DNA from: Xylogone sp. PMI_703
Taxonomy: Eukaryota > Ascomycota > Leotiomycetes
Length of the DNA: 64,000 nt
Direction: 5' to 3'
NCBI GenBank assembly: GCA_021399445.1
Contig: JAJTUQ010000002.1
Span: 1-64,000, forward strand
Every line of letters starts with the position of its first letter. Position 1 is the first letter of the stretch. The notes beneath the pieces were generated by a model. It did no database searches, had not been told where the DNA came from, and was given only the letters and a program-made list of their open reading frames with translations. Shown piece after piece: positions 34,418 through 47,382 of this stretch. A program made the position numbers and the translations under genes.

Positions 34418-35461
34418 TTAAAACTTTGCGAGGTGTACTAGATCTACAACTCTTCCGTCTACCTTAAACGTGATTTTACCCTCAATTTGCTTCTGTACTC
34501 CATCCAACTTTGAAATATCCTGACCTACACACTTGCCTAAAAGGATGTTCAATTCGTCAAAAAGCTCTGAGACAGAAATATTATACAATCAATATCAATG
34601 GATGGTTTTTTTGCACTGAGTAAAGCAATATGAGAGCATAACTAAGTTCATATGTAAAGATTATTATCAATTCAAAGGTTGAGACATTTTTGGGAAAATA
34701 AATGTAAAACGTGTAACCATTCACGGAATCTTTGTATGCTTCGATCGTAACTACCATACTATTGCCAGTGCAGTTGTTGTTCCCTCAAAGCCCATCACTA
34801 CTACCACCGTTAAAACGTCCCTCTCTCCCCTCCACATGGATTCATTCCATTGCTCTTTTCTACATATCTCAGGTGGTAAGTTGACTTTTGTGCTCGCTCC
34901 ACCTCGTATATGTTCATTTTCAATCTTGGAATGAGCAATGCAGTCGGGCTCTCACGCTTAAAACCTATCAGACATGCCTTGTTGGCAGCGCTAGATGAGC
35001 CCCCAGTTAGCAAATCTTGGCAGCCATCGCTGTGCTGCGTAATCCTGCCATGGACAGAACAATCATTTGGTTGCAAAACTGGGACGAAGATGTTGTCTTG
35101 ACCACCATGCGCGGTCGTGAGTTTTGCAGGACTACGTCCACTCCATTAGATGAATAAAGTGTCACCATTACATGGACTAACAACACCAGCATCTCCTGAA
35201 CAGGTACTGCCTGAGAATTCTTGTAGGGTTGGTGCCAAAATGGTTTGTGCCGCCAACATAGTCGCCATGAATTCAGCTTTGATCTCTGAGCCGGGAATTT
35301 TAATTAGCAATCTATCTCTTTAATTGTCCAGAAGCTCTCTATCAGCCATTTTCGACTCTAATTTATGAAGCATACATAAACAATCTTCTATAACTAGTTT
35401 CCACATACCATATTGTAACAGTTACTACCATTGCCGGTGCAACAAGATTTAAACGGTATCA
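34418..35461 (-). pseudogene. Broken gene resembling C-terminal part of killer-toxin-like chitinases
   Basis: Protein-like blocks run collinearly on the minus strand but are interrupted. A 153-codon block (35,268-34,810) has six Cys and carries an in-frame TAA at 35,148-35,146. A shift of frame and a TGA follow near 34,800-34,780. The next block (about 34,770-34,680) has CTGN and a YIYFP motif. After a probable intron, a 50-codon block ends at 34,418 (LDGVQKQIEGKITF, VDGRVVDLVHL). A second partial copy of the CTGN/YNM motif lies at about 35,412-35,446. From memory, this order (CGGERG, CTGN, YFP, LDG..Q..G, VDGR) recalls the C-terminal part of fungal chitinases related to the yeast killer toxin alpha subunit. 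The catalytic GH18 part is absent. No intact product can be made. Confidence 0.5.
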
Positions 35462-37618
35462 AATTGTTGAACGATCTAGTTGTGAGTGGTTACGCAAACA
35501 ATAGCACTGTCGACTTTGTGTTCCTCATCCAAAGGCAGTTACCCTATCAACAAATGAATTGAGGCATACTGTAAAATAGCGATAACATTCATCAACAGTA
35601 GCTACTGTTAGAGCAAAGTTTATCTGGGTACAATAACCCTGTTACTAATTCCGATGCTAAATCATATAAAAGTCTAAATGAAATATCTCTGAGAGACCAC
35701 AGGGCAAATCACCGGACCCAATGAGCTTGAAAGTATAATCAGAAAGAAGACATATCACGGAAGAAAACAAGAATCGAAACGGAGATAATGAGGGAAGCTT
35801 CGGATAGACCCAATGGAAACAGAACGGAGGTAAAGATAATGAGGCACTGTATGCAATGGTGGACAATGTGTTAGATCGAGTGAGCATGGCTTCTGCTCCT
35901 AATAAATCCAACGTAGATCACAATATTGTGGAGGATTGGTATTGTGGAAAAGATATAATGGCTCGATGTAGGTCCCAACTTGCAGCTTGTCTCCTTTTAT
36001 GGATACTACCTGGAGCTTTACTTAGTTCCTCATGACTCAAATCTATTTCTTATGTGGAATGGCGTGTCGAAGCCGTATAAGCACTCTTAATGACATTTTG
36101 TGATGTATCTCTTGCCTTATTGTGGAATGCTTTAAAACTTCCTTTACCTTTTCGGAAGTTGTCTCGCTCTTCTATTTCAATAAAGAATCTTTGACGGGGT
36201 CATGAAAGGTGTGAGTTTCTTTTGTCCTAATTGGAGTACCATGAAGACGCAGCTTTGTACCGCACTTATGACTTCCGAGGCTTTGTTTATGGATGAATAT
36301 GTTTAGTGTGACTGCAGATGGAATATATTTTGACATAACCAATTCAACTCGTAGTATCATAATAGCCTTCTATATTCAGCCTTCCCTGTCGGTTAAATGG
36401 AGCAATGTTTCAACTGTATACAGATTTGTTCTCCTGCTATAGCTTGCCCCTGCTCATATGTCCACCATGAACACTTGTACTGTAACTTGAGCTTTAATAC
36501 TACGGTATATCGAAAGTATATCCATCTGTATTCCCGCGATTAGTATACAGTCAATTCAAGCAAGGCTGGAGAGTTGATACGAATTGATTCCATGGCATGG
36601 TTTTTGGATCAAGGGATGAGGCTGCAGCCCTGAGGAGCATGTTTCTTGGCAGTTTATACCGTAGTATTAAAGCGGTTATGAGAAAGTCACGATTCGTCGG
36701 ATTTGGTTATTGGTAGCTGCACAGCCTCATGGCGAGGCCGCTTTCTTTGGCTACCTGGAACACATGATGTCTCAAGAACAGGGAAGAACACAGAAGGTAA
36801 CGGACATGTTGGTTCTCGTGAAGATATGACCGTTACATTATGTTGGAAGTCAGCCCTTTGCTTCTAGCAACACGAGTCTGCCTCGTGAACGGATGTTGGT
36901 GTTGGTTTCTCTCTAGGTATATACTCCGTCTTCGTTAGCGAATAAGGTTTGATGTGGATGATCGCTGTTCTGGCCGGCTATAAGCACGACCTGATGGACT
37001 ACTTGTCGTGAACTGTACATTGCTACTTGTACGGCTGTGCATTTACAAAGGGGTTTCTGAGGCACAAGTAATCATTCTTTTGCATGTCGATGTTTGCATG
37101 GTTTGTTTTGTCTTAGCGGTACTCCAGTGATTTGGGTTCTCCCACAAAAATGTTATTTGTATAGACGTCACAAGACACAGATAGGCTACCTTGTCATCCT
37201 CTCTCAAGAGTGGCGACTGAGCCAAGAAGTTGGGTCGTCAGTGTTTCATCAGTGCCAAACCCGAGCAAGGCTGAATGGTCGCTATATCTGGCCTGGGGGA
37301 CCTCAGATACAGCGGTTGCCGAGGCCGCCCCTTGCGATGTTCCCTGCTTATCCAATCATGTAGCTGGAGGTATCTGCATATGGTTTCGACTGACCATTGA
37401 CCGGGCTTCACCCACCAAAAAACAACATCCAACATATGCACACTACAAAGACGTGTCAGTGCCCGAAGTATGTATCTGCTAAGAATGTTAATATTAAACG
37501 GAAATTCTACATGCAACCAACAAGGCTTCATTATCAAAAGCTATTGTCAGTCATTTAAACTAGCTTTCGGACTTATTACTTTTTCTCTAGAGGTGTGCTT
37601 TTGGAGCTACTTGTAGTC
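35462..37618. other. Gene-poor region upstream of the DUF3638 gene
   Basis: About 2.2 kb in which I see no supported gene, RNA or repeat; short ORFs here overlap on both strands and lack protein-like composition. The last part must hold the promoter of the giant gene starting at 37,619. Confidence 0.5.
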
Positions 37619-40600
37619 ATGAACAGACTTGAGGCTACTTTCAACCACTTAGTCCTCCCACCGAAACTACCAGGGAGGGCTGATAGTGATAGTGAAAGTA
37701 TCAAAACTGACATTCTGGATCGTCTGATACGCGCTTGTAATACAATATCAAAATCTTCGCCTGTAGATTTTGGCGCAGAATTTGCACACACGTGGGATTC
37801 AGTTTTGAAATCTCTCAGTACCTGCGCTCAGTTGAATAGCGGCGAACACCTTGAGAAGGAGTCTCTCGTTGAAATTTTTGGGAAACTACAGCCGGGTCAT
37901 CAACTCACTTTAGACGTGGTGGAGCAAAATGCGGCTCTTTTAATTCGCCGTCATGTGAGGTATGTCAAACAGGTCCAGAGCTGAATCGTTGGGTTTGTTC
38001 CAAGCTGAAATCCTATAGAAATGGTTCGGATACTGTCATTTTTGAAGCCTTTGAGACATCGCCGACATCTGAGAGTGTTCTCGCAGCAGGAAACAATCTA
38101 CAATGGGATTTTCCAGGCTGTGCCGTGGAGATAGGGATAGAAGAATTCCTTCAAGGGTCTTTCAAGGAGAGTCTGGCCACTTTCCTAGAGAAGGCTAGTA
38201 TGGAATCTTTTCATCGCTTCAGTGCTCATCAGACTAAAGCCAACGCATCTGTAATCGAATCTAGAGGCACAGCTGATCCAGCGGTCATCACTCAAATGCT
38301 CATGCCGTTACTTGAGGCGGTTGGCAGTCCAGTGAAAGTTTCCAAATTGCGAAAACGTGTACGGGATGATGTCAATATTCAGAATGCTGAGCTTCCATGG
38401 AGAAGACTGCCATTCTGGCTCATACTTCGAGTCTCGGTCGAGCGTCAACTTTGTTTATCCCTTGGAAATGAAAACGGGAGGGCGTATTATAAGTTTCTTA
38501 TTTGCATAGTCCTTGCACAGTTTCTTGAGCAATGTGCCGGCAAACTTACTCCAGAGCTGACGATGCTGCTGAAAGCCAAGCTATGCCGCCGACTAGCCAA
38601 ACTAGAACTGGATAAAACTGGATCTGCCTCTGAGATATATTGTCGTCTCTTCGGCTCTTTTAGACCACTGTTTGAGGGTATAATTAGAAAAGTTGTCAAT
38701 CAGATTGATGTGGCCTGGAATAATTTCAAGAGAAAATCCACACGCCCCATACCTAGGCTCCCTCGCAAAGCATATGACCAGGACCTCTACCTTTCACTTC
38801 CTAATAGTGGAAAATATTTATTAGATCTTTTACATACACCACACTGGCAACAAAGGCGTATCGCAGGTTTAGCAGCCCCTTCTCTCAGCATTGGAACAAC
38901 AAAGACGGTCAAGAGTTTTACCGATAGATATTTCAAACTTGCAGAGCTAGATGAGGCGATTGCAGCAGAATCACTGTCAACAATTCCCAATATCTCCACG
39001 TGTGAAGCTAAATGTCTGAAAATCGCGCGGTCGATCAGTGAGATATTCTCCATGATTGACGACGTTAGCAATTCAAATCCCGAAGAAATGAGTATTTTCA
39101 TCCTGAACATTTTTAGTCTATGGGTACAAATGGATATATGCATCACTAAACTCTGCCCGCTTCTCAAATATTACCACTCTGGATTCGACCCAGAACTTCT
39201 AGACGCTTTACATCTACCAACATTAGCGATGATGGAACGTCTACAGAGTATTCAGGAATACCTTGAACGGAGAAGAAGAGATAGTCAATTTCCTCACCTC
39301 ACTATATTAAGTGAGCTACACAAGGACTGTTTTCCAGTGAAATATGTCGAACATTCTACTGATTTGCACAATCTGTTAGACCAGATCATGGATGCTTCAA
39401 CTCATTCGCGCATAAAGAAAGAAACTGAATGGAACAGAGCTTGCGCAGAGTATGATGACCTTACCAAAAAGATTTCCAATGGTACCTGCGTATGCTCAAT
39501 CAATCCAGATGGGACCCGCAATGTCAATGGGTGCAAGAAATGCTTCTTTGGTCGTCGTCGCAGACGAATGAAAATTGGAATCCATGAAGACTACCTTCCG
39601 CAAAAGGAGATCGCGAAAGCTCTAGTAGTCTTCGAATTAGCCGCTCCAAATTATCTATCCGTATATAGGAATACCACATGGAAAATAATCAGCATTTTGG
39701 GCCATCCAAGCAGGCCCAACGCGTCATCGCCACCGGCAATGACCTTAAAGGACTATTCACAGCTTCGCCGTTTCCAAAAGTCAGATATATGTGGAATCTC
39801 GATTGCGTCAGCCAAAAAGTCATTTTTGCAAACCCATTATAATAAACTGAAAATGAAAGTTGATCTATCAAGCATTCTTCTTCCACTAGGCCTAGAGTTT
39901 TCATATTTCGACATAGCATCCAACACTTGGGTGAAAGACCTTGATAGACCGCTTACCTTTCAACACCTATGTGGAATTTATATTCCCCGAGGTATACAAC
40001 AATCGATTCACCCTCCGGAAGATCATCCAAGTGCTACTTACAATGGGCCGTCATCTTATGAGATAGTCGCTAGCCAGACTAAGTGTCCTGCGGATATGTC
40101 TGTTCATGAATTTATGGCATACCAGAAATTGATATCTGGGAAATCAAGAAGGTGGGTCGATTTACTGGTAGAATTAGGCTCATCGAATCTAAACTTTAGT
40201 TCTGAGGACACCATGCTCGTCGTCAGTCAGCTAGCAGTGCAGGCCGGTCCAATGGGCGAAGGAGCTGATACTCTCCGAGATGCCCATGTCGTATTTACAG
40301 ATGTGCAATTCTGTAAACGCCTGATAGAACAAATTGAAAAACGCCTCGATAACATTCTGTCTAATTGGAGGGAGAGGTACTGTATGGATATGCTGATTAC
40401 ACTTAGCCTTCGACTGTACGAATTAGCTCCTTGGAAACTATTTGCACATACTTTGCTGAAGAAGGCTCGAGACGCAACTTTAAAATGGATTTCTCACCTT
40501 CGCAATGAAGTTCGAAATGCAACTGATGCTGAAGCCGCGGAAAGAGCTGCCGGCTATGGCTTTTCTGCAGCCCTCCTCTGTCGGAGAACTTTTGCCACAT

Positions 40601-43600
40601 TTATTGGCGCAAAAACTATAATGAACAAAGAAGATCTATGTTCATTCGTTAAAGCATCACTGGCATTGCAAGAGAACCTCGTTGGAGATGTCAAGAAATT
40701 ATCACAGGTCACAAGGAACATGTTTGCTCGAGATATCAAGATGGCATATCATCTCAAATTCAGAATCATGGAGTCCATTCAGCTACATCAACAGGGCCTG
40801 AGCACCGCTATCGAAGAGACTTGGTCCGGTAATACGGATTCTACCCAGAGAAGTTATTCTTTATGGCAATATGACCCATCAGGCGATGACAAATGGATGA
40901 TGGCAACCATCACTAGTACGATACACACACTAAAAGTAACTCGGACGTTACAATACAACATACTTGAAGGGCACCTCCTGATAGATGGAAAGGCGATGGG
41001 GGTGTTGCCAGCAAATATCAGAGAACTAGAGGATGTTAGGGAACTCTTTGGGAACCAGCATCTTACAACATACCCGTCATCACTTACTGGTATGACTCAT
41101 GTCCTTGCAAATCCTATTCATAACCATGAAGTCCATTTTGGAGTTCGTGGAGAGGATGTGATCATAACAGCTCTGACACAAGATGGCCCACTGCGATATG
41201 TACCATCTAGAGTCTTTTCGAACGGGGACAGCTTTGATCTGCCATTGGAGCTTACTGATAACTGTGTTCACTGGCTAAATCTCCACAATGGCTTGCTACA
41301 CATAAGAAGAAAGGACACTAAGTGGTGGAATAAGCGTAGTGACTGGACCATAGATGTCCATAATCACCGAGCCCGACGAAATCGTGTGTTCCTTGTTGAT
41401 CCTCAATCCTCGCTCTTTAAGAAGATAGCAAGCATTTTCCGGCACTTTGAAGACCCCCAACGATTGACGGTTTTTCAGCCAATAAGTGGGCCTCTTCATG
41501 TCCAATTACGATACCTGGATCTTTCCTTCTATGTATATAGCGGGCTGCTCTACTGCGAAGAGTTACAGTCAGAAATTGATCCTAATCAGGATGCTGGGAC
41601 GCTTTACGGATTTGAGAGCAAAATTGTCCTAAGAGATGCAATTAATCCCGAGCGCCGAAGCCTAATAGCATCTCTCGGTAACCTGACATACACGCGTTGG
41701 GGAATGCATGTTGGTGTTAGAGCTATCAGATCTGGCCAGTACGGCAAATTCGAGATTGACAACGTGCTTGGGCGACTTTCCTGTCCACCTGAGCCTCGAT
41801 TGTTATATTCCAAGGCCCTATTTCACGCTCTTACTTCGTTTGTTCTACCGGATCCTTTGACAGGTCGCACCGGTACAGAGGAAGCATTGCACATTCTGAA
41901 ATCAGGCTATTGCCAGCCGTGGATGCCCATAAGCGACTCCATTATATTTATTCTCAAAACTATCAAGGCTTTGAGTCCGATTAGAGAGTATTATCCAAAA
42001 GACAAGTTGCATCTCCAGTCTGTGAGTTGGAATGAGCACCTGACCACGACTATCCAACATGAAAGCTACGAGACGGCCACACAAGACATATTGGATAAGG
42101 TAGTGAGGCTCCGTATGTTTGCATTGCAACATGGGCAGGAAACAGAATATGGTACCAGTACTCCTGCTCAGCTTCGAAGGCGCGCTGAGACACGCCGTGG
42201 TATCTACGAACGTGATAACTCCTCTCTCTTCCAAATAGCAGTGAAAGACACTATATACAATTCTAGGGACGCGCAACTCACACAACGTCAGGCAAGTAAC
42301 GTTTTCCAAATTGCGAAACTCTTCCGCGAGAGGCCATTTAAGTTTCATATAAACAGAAAACTAGTTAATATTCTCCAATCTTGGGATCTTATTGGTGGAT
42401 TCCATGATGTGTTTGATTGGTTCGTGAGCAGTCTTAACGATTTGTTCGAGAGTAAATTGGCAGAAAATTGGGGCAGTCTGATTAACGCTTGTCGAAAATC
42501 CAACTCAGAAAATCAATATAAGCTCATATTCCAGCTTTGCTTCTTAGCATTTGGTTCTACAAACAAGCGGGACATGGATCCGATTAAGATCTTAGTTGCT
42601 ATTGCCTGTTTGGAAGAATTAAAAGAGCTGAAGCCTCCGCCATATTCAAGTTTTGCAGGATATCGTTTTGATGAAGATTTAACGCTGGAGGCAACCGAGG
42701 CTATAATTACACCAGAGGGTCCAATTTTGCCCCCGAAGCAACGGCCTCAAGGAATGAAGGCTCTCAAAGAGGATGCATACACAAAGCTATATGATGCTGA
42801 ATATAAGCGTCTTGCACGCTTTCTTTTCGAGCAGTGGCCTAACTCACATCCATCAATAGAAGAGTTTGATTCCGTTGTGATCTATCCCAAACCCGCATTC
42901 AAAACACTTCTCCCTGAATGGCACCGTCTGTACCAGAATAAGAAGCTTTCTGAATATATCAACCAGGTCGAAAAAATCCTGCAAAATTACGAGTTTAAAG
43001 CAGATCCAGTCACGACGAGACCAGCATCTAGAGAGAGAAATTCTGGGCACCCCCAAGTTTCGGCTTACAGCTATGTCATTCCATCATTATGCAGAGATCT
43101 TCTTGTAAAATCCTGCGTCCATCTTCAAGACGACCACTTTTCTGGAAATAAACTCCTCTATAATAAATCCACCCGGAATACTCAATCTCTTCCCAACAGT
43201 CACAATGATACAACCCGGCACAGAGGTCTCCCTAAGGAGGCAGTTGAGCTAGAGAGAATCTTACTACGGTATTCCAACTCTGGAGATGCTATAAGGCAAT
43301 ATTATGGAGATGATCTGATGAAAAGTCTTAAAGCCTTGAAAAACGTCAGTGCTCCATCTCACACTGGAAATGGCCCATTATACGTCGAGGTACTTGATCA
43401 TAGTATCAAGAAAGTGAGGGGGTCAATCAAAGAGCAGTTGAATGCCATCTCGAAGGCCTTTTCTGCTAATGAAGACCGGTTCTTGTGGTTAAAACTAGGC
43501 AACCTATGGCCTTCTACAACACCGACTGCAGTCCTTGAGTTATTACGGTCAATATCTGATAATAAGTTCGGAAAGAACATGAAAGAAAACTTAGTTTCTT

Positions 43601-46600
43601 ACGGGACATTGATAACAACCCTCCAAAGATTTCTTCGACTTAAGCATAATCAGTTGAAAGAGAATTTCTCTAAGACTGTGGAGGAACTGAAAAACCCCGG
43701 GCATGAGAACTGGAATCCTATGGATTTTCCAGATTGGCTACTTCTTGAAATAGAATGCAACATTCTCATTCGCCCTGAACAAGTTGTTGTTGCCAATGCC
43801 ATTCTTTCTCCAAGGTCAGGATATAACTCAGTGTTGCAAATGAATATGGGTAAAGGTAATTATGGTAATCATTTAAAAATTTTCGAGAGTGTATTGACTT
43901 TGATCTAGGAAAAAGTTCGTGCATTATGCCGATGGCTGCAGCAGTTTTAGCAAACAAAAAGCAACTACCACGGTTGATTGTGCCAAAAGCGTTGCTATTG
44001 CAAACGGCTCAAACCTTACAGTCAAGACTAGGTGGATTAATTGGCAGAGAGATAAGACATATCCCTTTCTCTCGGCGGACTCCGACGAATACAGATAGCC
44101 TAAAGCTGTATTCCGAGCTTCACCGCGAGATATTATATACTTCCGGTGTTATTATTACCACTCCTGAGAATATACTGTCTTACAAGCTCAGTGGCCTACA
44201 GCGGTTGGCAGATTCACAGCTTGATGAGGCACGGTATATGGCCAATTTCCAGTCGTGGCTGACGGAAGTATCCCGCGACATCCTGGACGAATCTGATTAT
44301 ACTCTAGCGGTTAAGACGCAGCTTATATACCCAAACGGGCCTCAGTTATCAGTTGATGGGTATCCGCACCGTTGGCAAATAGCACAGATGCTGCTATCGT
44401 TTGTTGAGGACCATCTCCCTAGCCTTCAACGGGACTACCCAACCAGTATCGAAGTTGTTCACCGACCTCAAGGATTCCCAATCCTGCATTTCCTTCGGGA
44501 TGATGTTGAAAATGCACTGCATTTTAAAATTATAGGAGATATCTGTGCAGGTCGGGCTCAATTTCTTCAATTGATAGACAATCCACCAAATGTGGCAAGA
44601 GAGCAGATTCGTCAGGTATTGACCAAAATAGACGTCTCAGAAAACTTCATCAAAGAGGTATCGAAGTATTTCTCGAACAAGGTCTCAGCATATAAGAATC
44701 TCCTTCTTGTCCGAGGCTTACTAACAAACCGAATTCTTTTATTGTGCTTAAAGAAGAGATGGAATGTCCAATATGGGTTACATCCAGACAGAGACCCGAT
44801 TGCAGTCCCATTCGAAGCTAAAGGCGTACCTTCTGAACAATCAGAGTTCGGACATCCTGATGTTTCCATCATATTTACTTGTCTCGCATTTTACTATACT
44901 GGTCTAACTGTTTCTCAGCTTCGCCAAGGGCTACAGCGAGTATTGAAATCTGATGACCCTGCCGCGGAGTATGATCGATGGCGCCACGGTGCGGATACTT
45001 TGCCGGAAACCTTGCATCACTGGAGTGGAATAAATATTGACGATAATGGACAAGTCGATGAGCTTTGGCGCCATCTTCGTCTAAATCGGAATGTCCTTGA
45101 CCACTATATGAACAAATTCGTTTTCCCTGTTCATGCTAAGCAATTTGGGGTGAAGCTCCAGGCTTCTGGGTGGGATATACCTCTTTTTTCATTACGAAGC
45201 CCGCACGATAGTGCTCGGACTACGGGATTTAGTGGTACGAATGATAACAAAATTATGTTACCGCTTACTATCAAACAAGATGACCTACCATCGCTGCAGC
45301 AAACTAATGCAGAAGTGCTCACCTACCTCCTCCAGCATAGGAATAGACAGTATGATGTCGCTTCCTGGGATGGCCCAGGCGGGAAACGGTTAAGTGAGGA
45401 AGATCTTCTCAAGAGGCTCAGCGATAATGGGATCCGGGTACTCATAGATGCAGGAGCATACATTCTTGAAAGGGACAATTTGAGCCTTGTTAAAGCTTGG
45501 CAAGAGAAAGATACGAAAGCTAAAGCGGCCGTATATTTTGGTGCAGATAATAGAGCTTGGGTTCGGTATAGGGGTAAAAAGGATTCCGTGCCATTGCTTG
45601 CCACCCCATTTGCTGAAAACCTGGAGGATTGTCTCGTCTACCTTGATGAGGCCCATACCCGTGGTATAGACTTGAAGCTACCTCGAAATGCGCGAGGAGC
45701 CTTAACTTTGGCTCTCGGTCAAACAAAGGATCATACAGTTCAAGGTAAGTCAATATCATCTACAAATGGCCATGCATAAACTAACCTAATCAGCTGCTAT
45801 GCGACTCCGACTTCTTGGAAGTTCTCAATCGGTCACCTTTATTGCACCGCCAGAAGTTAATCAGAGCATTATTGACGTATGCCGATTGACACAGAAAGAT
45901 GTCATAGACTCTTCACATGTCGTTACCTGGCTCTTGGAGCAGACCTGCAAAACCATAGAGCACTCAAGAAAGCTATATCTTGCTCAAGGAGCGGATTTTT
46001 GCAGAAGAACAAATGCACAATGGGAGCACAACAAATTCTTGACAGACTACAGTCATAGAGAAGCTTATCTTGCAGTGGTTCAGCAGCCTGAGAGACAGAG
46101 CCTCGAGCAGTTATACGGAAACATAGTGGACTTCAAAGCCACCTTCTCTCAGTCACTTCAATTTCCCGAAATGAGGAAGTTCATGGAAAAGCTCCATAAT
46201 CAGAGCATGGAAGTGACAAGCAGTGGCTATGATGTTCCTAGCTCGGCATTAGAAGAGGTTGAGCAAGAGCGTCAAATCGAGTTTCAGGTGGAAGAAGTAC
46301 GCCAAGTGCAGAAGCCTATTCACTACAATGCTCTTTCCTTTCCTGGTTTGAGTACTGTCATCAGTAAATTTGTTAGCAGTGGCCGTCTTGTTGGGGAAAA
46401 TGGCTATATCCACGTTTTCAAAGCATTGGCAAGTACGAGCCTTGGCCAGAAATACGATGTGAGGGGCACTTCAACGGAACTCTATGTCTCAGCAGAGGTG
46501 ATGCGGACTATAAAGACTAAAAAAAACCGGCCAAATGACAGTTTCATGGTAAGCCAAATCTTAAATTTTAAAATATCAACCAAACTAACAGTTATTTTCC

Positions 46601-47343
46601 CACAGCGGCCTGTTGAATGGGTTCTCTGGAGTTGTTCAAGCAACACAGCACTCATAATTATTCCGGAAGAAGCGGAGTTGCTGATCCCTGTCCTTCGGAA
46701 AATACAATCCCCAAAGGTACACCTTCTAGCATATGCTGCGCCTGTAACAAAATACATGTTACATTTCAGTGGCCTTTCGTACTATGCGCTACCCAGCCTC
46801 CCGGTTAGCTACAAACTACCGCAATGGTTGTCTATTGAGCTTGGAATCTTTGCTGGTCGCTTATACCTCGATTATACGGAATGTGGTGCTGTCTCTAAAT
46901 ACCTGAAGGTCCCAGATCCGTCTAATATGAATAGCTCGGAGGACAATGATAAGAATGAACTTTTTGCTGAGAAACCTATCAGTTTCCTTCTGGAATGGCT
47001 AGGTCTTCGGCGAAAGGGACAAGATATCATGCACACTCCCATGGGATATATTTGCCAAGGCCGAGCACTGCATAGTAACCATTCTTTCTTTGTTACACCG
47101 CGCTCTGACATAATTGTCCCTGTGTGGGTAAGTGGTAAAGTTGAAGAATTAGAAGATGACGAGGATATGGAGTCAGAAGACGAATTAGAGGACGAGGTGG
47201 AAGACGGAGTAGAAGATGAAGTTGAAGATGGATTAGAAAGTGGCTCAGAAGATGGGTTAGAAAATGGATTCGAGGACGGATTAGAAAGTAGACCAGAAGA
47301 TGAATTTGGAGTCACATCAGAAGAGTATTCTGATACGAGTTAA
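37619..47343 (+). CDS. Giant DUF3638/DUF3645 protein with SF2/SecA-like ATPase motifs
   Basis: Five exons: 37,619-37,959; 38,019-43,855; 43,909-45,744; 45,794-46,548; 46,606-47,343 (introns 59, 53, 49 and 57 nt), total 3,168 residues. It starts MNRLEATFNHLVLPP and has a conserved N-terminal region (VEQNAALLIRRHV, DPAVITQMLMPLLEA, AYYKFLICIVLAQFLE). A Walker A-like motif QMNMGKGKSS is completed across intron 2 at about residue 2,060. A DExD-like box (DESDYTLAVKTQLIYP) follows at about 2,185, the DUF3645 region (VPFEAKGVPSEQSEFGHPDV) near 2,350, and DEAHTRGIDLKLP near 2,640 with the QTKDHTVQAAMRLR stretch after it. The C-terminus is a Glu/Asp-rich repeat. The motif set resembles SecA/SF2 motors, but the cellular role is unknown. 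The last intron is in-frame and could be retained. Confidence 0.88.
47148..47326 (+). repeat. Acidic minisatellite in the 3' end of the giant gene
   Basis: Degenerate units of about 12-24 nt built from GAAGATG(G/A)A and TTAGAA(A/G) encode an E-D-G-L/V-E pattern ending the DUF3638 protein (residues about 3,100-3,165). Such tails vary in length between strains. Confidence 0.65.
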
Positions 47344-47382
47344 TGTATCCACAGATACAATAGATTGTTTTATTATAGTACC

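Noticed and set aside
35007..35192. 61-codon minus-strand ORF over the killer-toxin-like relic
   Set aside because: It is an alternative frame; the Cys-rich collinear frame fits the neighbouring blocks, this one does not.
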